From assembly GCA_016290095.1 (NCBI GenBank), contig JAEESU010000027.1, positions 1 through 64,000 of the forward strand: a stretch of 64,000 bases of DNA, written 5' to 3'. Within the stretch, counting starts at the first letter, position 1. Every line of letters begins with the position of its first letter. Both the position numbers and the translations under genes were made by a program. Under the pieces are notes generated by a model. The model searched no databases. It saw only the letters and a program-made list of their open reading frames with translations, and was not told the origin of the DNA. Below, piece by piece: positions 1-8,740 of this stretch. The stretch is from Clostridia bacterium. GTDB taxonomy: Bacteria; Bacillota; Clostridia; TANB77; CAG-508.

Positions 1-3
1 GAT

Positions 4-789
4 ATGGTTGACGATCCAGAATTACTTGAATTAGTTGAAATGGAAGTAAGAGACTTACTTTCAAAATATGATTTCCCTGGAGACGAAATTCCAATCGTTA
101 AAGGTTCATCATTAAAAGTATTAGAGAGCACATCAACAGATCCAAATGCACCAGAATATCAATGCATTAAAGAATTAATGGATGCTGTAGATAGCTATAT
201 ACCAACACCAGAAAGACCAACAGATCAACCATTCTTAATGCCAGTTGAAGACGTATTCACAATCACAGGTCGTGGTACAGTTGCAACAGGTAGAGTAGAA
301 AGAGGAACTGTTAAATTATCTGACGAAGTTGAAATCATCGGTCTTACAACAGAAAGAAAGAAATCAGTTGTTACTGGTGTTGAAATGTTCAGAAAATTAT
401 TAGATCAAGCAGAAGCTGGAGATAATATTGGTGTTCTTTTAAGAGGAATTGATAGAAAAGACATCGAAAGAGGACAAGTTGTTGCTAAACCAGGAACAAT
501 TAACCCACATACAAAATTCAAATCAGAAGTTTACGTTTTAACTAAAGAAGAAGGTGGAAGACATACACCATTCTTCAATGGATATAGACCACAATTCTAT
601 TTCAGAACAACAGACGTTACAGGTGTTATTGATTTACCTGCAGGTGTTGAAATGGTTATGCCAGGTGATAACGTAGCTATGACAATTGAATTAATTACTC
701 CTATCGCTATCGAAAAAGGATTAAGATTCGCTATTCGTGAAGGTGGTAGAACAGTAGGTTCAGGAGTTGTATCTGATATTATTGGATAA
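4..789 (+). CDS. tuf: Elongation factor Tu, C-terminal part (5' end lies outside the window)
   Basis: Translation contains [28 protein letters not shown] and the C-terminal [21 protein letters not shown] is open at the window edge. Confidence 0.97.
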   Translation: MVDDPELLELVEMEVRDLLSKYDFPGDEIPIVKGSSLKVLESTSTDPNAPEYQCIKELMDAVDSYIPTPERPTDQPFLMPVEDVFTITGRGTVATGRVERGTVKLSDEVEIIGLTTERKKSVVTGVEMFRKLLDQAEAGDNIGVLLRGIDRKDIERGQVVAKPGTINPHTKFKSEVYVLTKEEGGRHTPFFNGYRPQFYFRTTDVTGVIDLPAGVEMVMPGDNVAMTIELITPIAIEKGLRFAIREGGRTVGSGVVSDIIG

Positions 790-804
790 TTAATTATCAA
801 GTAT

Positions 805-837
805 AAAAAGACTTTCAATTTATTGAAAGTCTTTTTT
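805..837 (+). terminator. Rho-independent terminator after tuf
   Basis: aaaaagactttcaa-tttat-tgaaagtcttttttg hairpin plus T-run. Confidence 0.85.
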
Positions 838-926
838 GTTTTTATAAAATAACTCTAATTCTCTTTACAATAAATTTCTTTTTGTATAAAATAATTATAT
901 ATGTAGAAAGAATAGAGGGATTAGAT

Positions 927-1688
927 ATGATTTTATCTGAATTTAAAGTAATTGCAAAGGAAATAGAAAACGGAATAACCAAAAATAGAAGAATTATTGA
1001 AGAAGCGATGAATCAGGAAAATAGTAAAGGAAATATGATAAATCTTAATAAAATCATTAAGATTGTAAAACGATATGAAGATACGGAAACAGACATGACA
1101 CCAGAAAATAAAAAAGTAGCAGTATGTTTTGCCGGAAAACCTGAAATTACAATTACATATATATTAGATTCAATAATGCATAATAACAATGTAACGTTTT
1201 GTATTAGTGATAATCAAATATTTAATGATATGCTTATAAAACTTGTAGTAGAATCTATAAAAAATGCTCGTTTTTCAAATGAGTGGGTAAACTATAATTC
1301 AAATTATAATGAAGTATATTTAAGAGACAATTTAAAATATATTGATAAAATTGTATATGTTGGTGATTATTTTGAGTATCAAAGACTTAAATCATTTTTG
1401 AGAACTGATGTAGAATATAATAATTATGGATACATAAAAATATTTATAAATAGAGCACAAAATAGTAGTGAATATAATGATATTGTTACATATGCACGTA
1501 GGGAAAATATTGTTTTAGAAACTTATGATGACATAGATGACTTTATTTTAGAAAGTAAAGATGAGGATTATTCTGTTATATTCGGAAATAAGGATGAAAT
1601 TAATAGAATAAAAAGAGAATTACGCAGTGGTGAGCTATTAATTAATGCATTTCCATACAATTCTTATGAGTTTAAAGTAAGTAGATAA
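927..1688 (+). CDS. Uncharacterised protein, possibly a degenerate aldehyde-dehydrogenase-fold protein
   Basis: ORF 882..1688; ATG at 927 preceded by agaggga; no confident family match by eye; C-terminal GELLINAFPYNSYEFK is reminiscent of ALDH C-termini (weak). Confidence 0.55.
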   Translation: MILSEFKVIAKEIENGITKNRRIIEEAMNQENSKGNMINLNKIIKIVKRYEDTETDMTPENKKVAVCFAGKPEITITYILDSIMHNNNVTFCISDNQIFNDMLIKLVVESIKNARFSNEWVNYNSNYNEVYLRDNLKYIDKIVYVGDYFEYQRLKSFLRTDVEYNNYGYIKIFINRAQNSSEYNDIVTYARRENIVLETYDDIDDFILESKDEDYSVIFGNKDEINRIKRELRSGELLINAFPYNSYEFKVSR

Positions 1689-1764
1689 AGTTATAAAAAA
1701 CTATTGATTTTTTTACAAAAAGAAATTAAAATAATATGGATTTGTATATTAGGAGGGCAGTAAC

Positions 1765-2790
1765 TTGAAAATATTGTTAGATGCAATGGGGGGAGATAAT
1801 GCGCCAGATGAAGTACTTAAAGGTGCATATAGAGCTTCAAAAGAAATTGCAAATGATACAGAAATAATATTAATAGGAAATGAAGAAATATTAAATTCTA
1901 GAATAAAAGAATTATTTGGAAAAGCTAATGTTTCTGAGTTGTCTAATAAAATTTCTATAAAACATGCTTCAGAACAAATAGATATGGAAGATATTCCTAC
2001 ACAAGCAATAAAGCATAAAAAAGACTCATCAATGGTTGTTGGATTTAATATGTTAAAAAATGAAGAAGGAGACGTATTCATTTCTGCTGGCAATTCAGGA
2101 GCACTATTAACAGGAGCTACATTACTTGTTGGAAGAATAAAAGGAATTGATAGACCTGCCATTGCTCCAATGCTTCCTGCTTATAAGAAAAGTTTTATGC
2201 TTATGGATGCTGGAGCAAATACAAACTGTAAACCAATTAATTTAATTCAATTTGCTCAAATGTCTACAATTTATTTAAGAAATACTTTAGGAATAGCAAA
2301 TCCTAAAATTGGATTATTAAATATTGGAACAGAAGAAACAAAAGGTAATGATTTAGTAAAAGAAACATATAATCTTCTTAAAGAACACAGTGAAGAATAC
2401 GGAATAAATTTTATAGGAAATGTTGAAGGAAGAGATTGCTTTAGTGGAGAGATAGATTGTGTTATTACAGATGGATTTACAGGAAATATTTTCTTAAAGA
2501 CACTTGAGGGAATGGGCAAGTTAGTAAAAAGGAATCTAACAGAAAGCCTAAAAAGAAATATTTTCACAACTATAGGTGCAATTCCATGTATGCCTGCTAT
2601 TAAAAAATTTGCTAAAACCATGGATTATAAAGAATATGGCGGAGCATTATTTTTAGGTGTTAAGAAACCAGTTGTAAAAGCTCATGGAAGCAGTGATGAA
2701 TATTTGTTTTATTTTACAATTAAACAAGCAGAAAAGTTTGTAAAAAGCGATGCTGTAAATAAAATGAGAGAAGAATTCGAAAAAAAATAA
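1765..2790 (+). CDS. plsX: Phosphate acyltransferase PlsX
   Basis: MKILLDAMGGDNAPDEVLKGA...GFTGNIFLKTLEGM; TTG start with aggagg upstream; acpP follows. Confidence 0.96.
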   Translation: MKILLDAMGGDNAPDEVLKGAYRASKEIANDTEIILIGNEEILNSRIKELFGKANVSELSNKISIKHASEQIDMEDIPTQAIKHKKDSSMVVGFNMLKNEEGDVFISAGNSGALLTGATLLVGRIKGIDRPAIAPMLPAYKKSFMLMDAGANTNCKPINLIQFAQMSTIYLRNTLGIANPKIGLLNIGTEETKGNDLVKETYNLLKEHSEEYGINFIGNVEGRDCFSGEIDCVITDGFTGNIFLKTLEGMGKLVKRNLTESLKRNIFTTIGAIPCMPAIKKFAKTMDYKEYGGALFLGVKKPVVKAHGSSDEYLFYFTIKQAEKFVKSDAVNKMREEFEKK

Positions 2791-2797
2791 AAAATAC

Positions 2798-2826
2798 TTG
2801 ACATTTTTAATAACATATATTAAAAC
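2798..2826 (+). promoter_or_regulatory. Candidate sigma-A promoter upstream of acpP
   Basis: TTGACA - 17 nt - TAAAAC. Confidence 0.45.
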
Positions 2827-2868
2827 TATTTTATAAGAGATAAGAATAAAAGGAGGTTTGACATAAAT

Positions 2869-3111
2869 ATGAATACAGATGAAGTTTTTGAGAAAGTTAA
2901 AAGAATTATTGTAGAACAATTAGGAGTTGCTGAAACTTCAGTAGAGATGGAAGCATCTTTTATTGATGATTTAGGAGCAGATTCTTTAGATATAGTTGAA
3001 TTAGTTATGGCTTTAGAAGAAGAATTTGATATGGAAATTCCAGATTCTGATGCTGAAAAAGTTGTTACAGTTGGAGATGTTGTTGAGTACATAAAAGAGA
3101 ATGTTCAATAA
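2869..3111 (+). CDS. acpP: Acyl carrier protein
   Basis: [27 protein letters not shown] phosphopantetheine-site motif. Confidence 0.97.
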   Translation: MNTDEVFEKVKRIIVEQLGVAETSVEMEASFIDDLGADSLDIVELVMALEEEFDMEIPDSDAEKVVTVGDVVEYIKENVQ

Positions 3112-3126
3112 AGATTTTGATTTTTA

Positions 3127-3180
3127 GGGACGCATCCCAAAATCAGCTTTAAAGTTGGTTTTGGAACACGTCCTTTTTTC
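3127..3180 (+). terminator. Long imperfect hairpin terminator after acpP
   Basis: gggacgcatcccaaaatca ... tggttttggaacacgtccttttttc. Confidence 0.75.
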
Positions 3181-3253
3181 ATTTATATATCTTTTTGTTT
3201 AAAATCCTTGTAAATGCGAAGAAAAACGTATAAAATAATATAGATTTGGGGAG

Positions 3254-3949
3254 GTGAGGAAAATAGAGAAAGATTTATCAAAATTAGAAAATGAAATAGG
3301 TTATAATTTTAAAAATAAAGATTTATTAGTTATGGCTATTACACATACATCATATGCTTATGAGAATAAGACAAAAAGCTATGAGCGATTGGAGTTTTTA
3401 GGTGACAGTATATTAGAATTTGTAAGCAGTAAGTATTTATTTGAAAATTATAATAATTTGTCTGAAGGAGAAATGACTAAAGTTAGAGCTTATTCAGTTT
3501 GTGAAGATAGCCTATACAAAGTAGCTATTCAGCATAATTTTAGTGATTTCTTATATTTAGGAAAAAGTGAACTTGCAAGTAGTAATAATAGAAAAGCTAT
3601 TTTAGCAGATGTTGTTGAGGCAATTATTGCAGCGATGTATCTAGATTCTAATGATATATCAATAGTTACTAAATTTATATTAGATAATATTAAAGAGCAG
3701 GTTGAATTTGCAAGTCATAATGTTGGACTTAAAGATTACAAAACATATTTACAAGAAAAACTTCAAATACATGGAGAAGTTAGTATAAAATATACTATTA
3801 TAAAAGAAGAAGGACCAGATCATGATAAAACTTTTACAGCAGAGGTTGAATGTGATGGAAGAAAACTTGCAACTGGATCTGGCAGAAGTAAAAAAGCTGC
3901 AGAAATGGAAGCTGCTAAAAAAGCAATAGACATTCTTGAAAAGGAGTAA
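3254..3949 (+). CDS. rnc: Ribonuclease III
   Basis: YERLEFLGDSILEFVSSKYLF signature and C-terminal dsRBD GSGRSKKAAEMEAAKKAI; GTG start. Confidence 0.96.
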   Translation: MRKIEKDLSKLENEIGYNFKNKDLLVMAITHTSYAYENKTKSYERLEFLGDSILEFVSSKYLFENYNNLSEGEMTKVRAYSVCEDSLYKVAIQHNFSDFLYLGKSELASSNNRKAILADVVEAIIAAMYLDSNDISIVTKFILDNIKEQVEFASHNVGLKDYKTYLQEKLQIHGEVSIKYTIIKEEGPDHDKTFTAEVECDGRKLATGSGRSKKAAEMEAAKKAIDILEKE

Positions 3950-3954
3950 TAAAG

Positions 3955-5022
3955 TTGAAGAAAAAATATATTATCCCAATTTTTGTACCACATTTAGGAT
4001 GTCCTAATGATTGTACTTTTTGCAATCAGAAAAAAATTAGTGGTCAGTTAAAGGATATTACAGAAGAAGAAGTAAGAAAAACAATTGAATATTATTTAAG
4101 CAGTTTTAATGATAATGATGTTTATAAGGAAATTGCGTTTTTTGGCGGAAGTTTTACTGGAATAGATGAAGAAATGCAAAACAAATTATTATCTATTGCT
4201 TATGAGTATGTAAAATCAAAATTAGTTGATGGAATTAGAATTTCAACAAGACCGGACTATATAGATAAACAAACATTAAAAAGACTAAAAAAATATAAAG
4301 TAAAAACAATTGAGCTTGGTGTTCAATCGACAAATGACTATATATTAAAAAATTGTAAAAGAGGGCATACATACGAAGATGTTGTAAGAGCATCTAAACT
4401 AATTAGAAGATATAGGTTTAATCTTGGACATCAAATGATGGTTGGACTTCCTGAAAGTACAGAATTAGATGATTTAAAAACAGCAAAAGACTTAATAAAA
4501 TTAAGACCTAAAATGGTTAGAATATATCCGGTTTTAGTCATTAAAGGTACAGAACTTGAAAGAGAATATCAAAACGGAAATTATGAACCATTAGGTGTTG
4601 ATCAAGCAGTAGAAAGATGTAAAGAGTTATGCTATTTATTTGAAAAGAAGCATATTACAGTAATTAGAATTGGTCTTCAAAATACAGATACAATTAGTTC
4701 GCCAGACAACGAATTAAGTGAAGTTGTAGCAGGTCCTTACCATGAAACATTTAGACAATTAGTGGAAACTTCAATTTATTATGATAAAATTATCAAAAAA
4801 ATAAATAAAGTTGGAACTCGTGTAAAAGAAATAGAGATAAGAGTAAATCCACAAAATGTAAGTAATGTAATAGGATTCAAAAAAGAGAATATCAATAAAT
4901 TGAAGGAAATATATAATCTAGATGTTGTGATAAAACAAGATGATGAGCAGAAATTAGATAAAATTGATATAAAAATTACTAAAAAATTCAAAGAATTTAT
5001 TGATGATGAAGAATCAGTATAA
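3955..5022 (+). CDS. Radical SAM protein (Elp3/YhcC-like family)
   Basis: PHLGCPNDCTFCNQKKISG CxxxxxCxxC cluster motif; AFFGGSFTG. Confidence 0.9.
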   Translation: MKKKYIIPIFVPHLGCPNDCTFCNQKKISGQLKDITEEEVRKTIEYYLSSFNDNDVYKEIAFFGGSFTGIDEEMQNKLLSIAYEYVKSKLVDGIRISTRPDYIDKQTLKRLKKYKVKTIELGVQSTNDYILKNCKRGHTYEDVVRASKLIRRYRFNLGHQMMVGLPESTELDDLKTAKDLIKLRPKMVRIYPVLVIKGTELEREYQNGNYEPLGVDQAVERCKELCYLFEKKHITVIRIGLQNTDTISSPDNELSEVVAGPYHETFRQLVETSIYYDKIIKKINKVGTRVKEIEIRVNPQNVSNVIGFKKENINKLKEIYNLDVVIKQDDEQKLDKIDIKITKKFKEFIDDEESV

Positions 5023-5040
5023 TTAAAATTGAATAAAATA

Positions 5041-5079
5041 TATAAAAGCCTTTATACTAAAAAGTATGAAGGCTTTTAA
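5041..5079 (+). promoter_or_regulatory. Hairpin overlapping the YitT-family start codon
   Basis: aaaagcctttatact-aaaa-agtatgaaggctttt; the ATG at 5066 lies in the 3' arm. Confidence 0.55.
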
Positions 5080-5893
5080 AAATATATTATACATGACAAT
5101 TGGTTGTTTAATATCAGCATTTGGAATATCATGCTTTTTACTTCCAAACCATCTATCAAGTGGTGGATTTGCAGGGATAGCAACTATTATTTATTACTTG
5201 TTTGAAGTTCCAATGGGTTTAATAATTATAGTACTAAATATTCCAATTTTTATATTGGCATATTTTAAAGTTGGTAAAAAATTTATATTCAAAAGCTTAT
5301 ATAGTACGATTTTATATTCTAGATTTATAGATTATTTCGAAAATACTATTTATATTGAAGATAAATTTTTAGCAAGTATTTATGGAGGAATATTTATAGG
5401 AGTTGGACTAGCTCTTGTGCTAAAAGCAGAAGCCTCAACTGGTGGCACTGATTTGATAGCATATTTAATGCAAGGCTATGATTTAAATATAAAAATAAGC
5501 CAAATAGTAACAATAATTGATTTCATTATTATTGTAATAAATATTAGTATTTTTAGAGAATTAGAAGTCGGTTTTTATTCATTCTTAGTAATATTTTTAA
5601 TTGGTAAAATGATAGATATTGTTTTTGAAGGAATCAATTTTTGTAAAGTAATTTATATTATTTCTGATAAGCATGATGAAATAATGAAAATAATAAATTT
5701 AGAAATGAATAGAGGAGCTACCGGGCTATATGGGAAAGGCAGCTATACAAACAAAAATAAAACAATTATTATGTGTGTATCTACAAGAAGAGATATAGAT
5801 AAGATAAAAGATATTACAAGGAAAATTGATTCTAATTCTTTTATTATTATTTCAGATGCACGAGAAGTGTATGGCTTGGGTTTTAAAAATTAA
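5066..5893 (+). CDS. YitT family membrane protein (DUF161/DUF2179)
   Basis: GCLISAFGISCFLLPNHLSSGGFAGIATIIYYL...EASTGGTDLIAYL; cytoplasmic C-terminal domain. Confidence 0.9.
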   Translation: MKAFKNILYMTIGCLISAFGISCFLLPNHLSSGGFAGIATIIYYLFEVPMGLIIIVLNIPIFILAYFKVGKKFIFKSLYSTILYSRFIDYFENTIYIEDKFLASIYGGIFIGVGLALVLKAEASTGGTDLIAYLMQGYDLNIKISQIVTIIDFIIIVINISIFRELEVGFYSFLVIFLIGKMIDIVFEGINFCKVIYIISDKHDEIMKIINLEMNRGATGLYGKGSYTNKNKTIIMCVSTRRDIDKIKDITRKIDSNSFIIISDAREVYGLGFKN

Positions 5894-6108
5894 TTCTTTT
5901 TTGATGGTCTGATTTTATCTGTATCTCCAACAATATAATCAATACTCGTATTATATAATTTTGCAAGGATGGACAAAAACTTAACAGGCATTTCTCTTTT
6001 TCCTGTTTCATATAATGAATAAAGAGGTCTTGTTATATTTAAGATCTTAGCAATGTCGCTTTGTGAATAATTATTTTTATTTCTTAATTCTTTTAAACGT
6101 ACAAACAT
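5890..6108 (-). CDS. XRE-family HTH transcriptional regulator
   Basis: LKELRNKNNYSQSDIAKILNITRPLYSLYETGKREMPV. Confidence 0.9.
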   Translation of the reverse strand: MFVRLKELRNKNNYSQSDIAKILNITRPLYSLYETGKREMPVKFLSILAKLYNTSIDYIVGDTDKIRPSKKN

Positions 6109-6192
6109 GTGAAATCCTTTCTACTTTTATTTTAAGTTGATTATATATATTCGTACGAAAAAAAACAATGTCGTTTTTGTATATAAAACAAA

Positions 6193-6226
6193 AAAATGAG
6201 ATTATTTTATAATCTCATTTTTTTTC
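6193..6226. terminator. Hairpin at the 3' end of the upstream XRE gene
   Basis: aatgagatta-tttt-ataatctcattttttt. Confidence 0.6.
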
Positions 6227-6439
6227 TGGATATCTTTTTAATACATCAGTATCACCAACAATATAGTCGATACTTGTTTTATAATATTTTGCTAATATTC
6301 TTAATAAATCAACAGGTATATCTCTTTTACCAGTTTCATACAAACTATATTGAGGCCTAGTAATTTTTAATAACTTTGAAACTTTCTCTTGAGATAAATC
6401 ATGGTCTTCTCTTAAATCTTTTAATCTCTTTAGATACAT
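6215..6439 (-). CDS. XRE-family HTH transcriptional regulator, paralogue of its neighbour
   Basis: LKDLREDHDLSQEKVSKLLKITRPQYSLYETGKRDIPV; shares the tail LAK-Y-TSIDYIVGDTD with 5890..6108. Confidence 0.9.
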   Translation of the reverse strand: MYLKRLKDLREDHDLSQEKVSKLLKITRPQYSLYETGKRDIPVDLLRILAKYYKTSIDYIVGDTDVLKRYPEKK

Positions 6440-6610
6440 TTTATACCTCTCACTTTATATATATTACAAAATTATTTTATCATGTATGCAATTAAATACT
6501 CTAACTGGTAGCTATTTGAATACAAAGCAAGTTGCTAGGGGGGAAATTTCTATTGATTATTTGGTAGAAATATAATAAAATAAAATCGATAATGATAAGA
6601 GGAAAAAATT

Positions 6611-7480
6611 ATGGAACAGTATATAATAAAAAATCAAGATTCATTTAATTCAAAAGATATTTTTGAATGTGGTCAATGTTTTAGATGGAATAAACAAAAT
6701 GATAATAGTTATATTGGTGTTATAAGCAGTGGAGTTATCAAAGTAGAAGAAAAAAACTCTGAGATTATTTTTACAGGAGAAACTAATGGAAATTTTAAAG
6801 ATGTTGTAAGAGAATACTTTGATTTAGATACCAATTATAATGAATTTAAAACAAAACTTTCAAATGTAGATGAATATCTTAAAGAGAGTATTAATTTCGG
6901 AAGTGGAATAAGAATTTTGAATCAAGATTTATGGGAATGCATAATTTCATTTATTATTTCTGCTAATAATAATATCCCTAGAATAAAGAAAATTATTGAA
7001 AGATTATCAAAAGTTTATGGCAAGAAAGTTCTATTTCAAAATGAAGAATATTATCTTTTCCCAACACCAGAAGAACTTTCAAAAGCTAGTGTACAAGATT
7101 TAAGAAATTTAGGATTAGGTTTTAGAGATAAAAGAGTATTTAATACTACCCAAATGATATTAAACAATGAATTCAACATAGAGAACTTTAAGAAAATAAA
7201 TAATACAGAAACAATGAGAGAAGAATTATTAAAACTTGATGGAGTGGGACCAAAAGTTGCTGATTGTATATTATTATTTGGAGCCAAAAGATCTGATGTT
7301 TTTCCTATTGATGTATGGGTAAGAAGAGTAATGAATGATTTATATATTCATAATGAAAACGAAGAGAAAGTAAGCAAAAAAGAACTAATAAAATTGGCAG
7401 AAGAAAAATTTTTGGGCATACAAGGAATAGCACAGCAATATTTATTTTACTGGAAAAGGGAATCTGGAAAAAGCGCATAG
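6611..7480 (+). CDS. ogg: 8-oxoguanine DNA glycosylase (OGG1-type HhH-GPD)
   Basis: FECGQCFRWN; LWECIISFIISANNNIPRIKKIIERL; LDGVGPKVADCILLFGAKRSDVFPIDVWV HhH-GPD motif. Confidence 0.92.
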   Translation: MEQYIIKNQDSFNSKDIFECGQCFRWNKQNDNSYIGVISSGVIKVEEKNSEIIFTGETNGNFKDVVREYFDLDTNYNEFKTKLSNVDEYLKESINFGSGIRILNQDLWECIISFIISANNNIPRIKKIIERLSKVYGKKVLFQNEEYYLFPTPEELSKASVQDLRNLGLGFRDKRVFNTTQMILNNEFNIENFKKINNTETMREELLKLDGVGPKVADCILLFGAKRSDVFPIDVWVRRVMNDLYIHNENEEKVSKKELIKLAEEKFLGIQGIAQQYLFYWKRESGKSA

Positions 7481-7488
7481 GAGAAAAA

Positions 7489-8718
7489 ATGAGATTTATT
7501 AGAAAGTTATTATTACTAATTATTTATATATTAATATTTTTAATCTTTGCAATAACTGTATATTTTTGCTTAGATGTTTTTGGTGTTGTAGAAATACCAG
7601 TAAAGTATAGTATTGCATCAATTTTTTATTCGGAAATAGAATTAATAGCAGATAAAGGAAGAAGTTTTGATGAAATATTTGATCAAGTAATAGTTAATGA
7701 TAGCAACAGTATTCCGGAAACTAAAGAAAGATTCGAAAAAAAAGAAGAAATTATTGCTAATAATATAGATTTTGATGAGGCAATTGCAAAATTAAATGAA
7801 GCATCAATGGAAATTAATGCTAATAAAAATACATTAATAGATTTTGATGAGACAAATATAAATTCAAGAAAATTTTATTATAGCCAACTAGATCAGTATG
7901 GAAAAATTCTTTATGATGAATTATATAAAAACAGAGAAAATTTGAAAACAGGAACTTATACTGTAGAATATGGAAGAACATTTAATGAATTATTAAATAC
8001 CGAAAATGGAACAGAAATTTTAAATAATGATTTTCAATTAGCAATAAATGCATTAACATTTGATAATCCAGATTTATTCTTTATAGATGTTACTAAAGTA
8101 TATTTATTAACAGAAATTACAACAAGGGCTTTTTCTAGGACTTTTAATGTATCAATTGGTGCAAATGGTGGAAACTATTTATCTGATAAATTTACTAATG
8201 AAGAAGAACTAAATAAAGCTTTAAATGAAGTAGAAAGTGTTAAAAATTCACTTGTAAATAATCAGTATGCTGATGATTATGAAAAGATAAAAGCAGTTCA
8301 CGACTATTTAATAGATAATATTGAATATGATAGTAGTGATCCGACAACAGCGTACAATATTTATGGAGCTTTAATAAATGGTAAATGTGTATGCGAAGGA
8401 TATGCTAGATCATTTAAATATATATTAGATGATATGAATATTCCTTGTTTAATTGTTTGCGGAATAGGAAGAAATAAAGAAAATGAAACTGAAAGTCATG
8501 CATGGAATTATGTTTATTTAAAAGATAGTTGGTATGCTGTTGATGTTACTTGGGATGATCCAGTTATAATTGGAACTGGTTTTGTTTTCGGAAATATAAG
8601 GTATCATTACTTTTTGAATGGTGCAAATAAATTATTTGAAGATCATTATGAAGATGGAAATATAGTAGGAGATGCAAGTTTTACATATCCTAGAATTAGT
8701 GTAATTAATTATCAATAG
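7489..8718 (+). CDS. Membrane-anchored transglutaminase-like domain protein
   Basis: N-terminal TM; GKCVCEGYARSFKYIL / HAWNYVYL / WYAVDVTWDDP Cys-His-Asp motifs. Confidence 0.88.
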   Translation: MRFIRKLLLLIIYILIFLIFAITVYFCLDVFGVVEIPVKYSIASIFYSEIELIADKGRSFDEIFDQVIVNDSNSIPETKERFEKKEEIIANNIDFDEAIAKLNEASMEINANKNTLIDFDETNINSRKFYYSQLDQYGKILYDELYKNRENLKTGTYTVEYGRTFNELLNTENGTEILNNDFQLAINALTFDNPDLFFIDVTKVYLLTEITTRAFSRTFNVSIGANGGNYLSDKFTNEEELNKALNEVESVKNSLVNNQYADDYEKIKAVHDYLIDNIEYDSSDPTTAYNIYGALINGKCVCEGYARSFKYILDDMNIPCLIVCGIGRNKENETESHAWNYVYLKDSWYAVDVTWDDPVIIGTGFVFGNIRYHYFLNGANKLFEDHYEDGNIVGDASFTYPRISVINYQ

Positions 8719-8740
8719 TAGTAGTGATAGGAAGTCAAAA

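Noticed and set aside
2271-2621. Various minus-strand ORFs opposite plsX, ftsA, aspS, clusters of Ser/Leu/Ile-rich translations
   Set aside because: Antisense ORFs typical of AT-rich coding DNA, no RBS or family signature.
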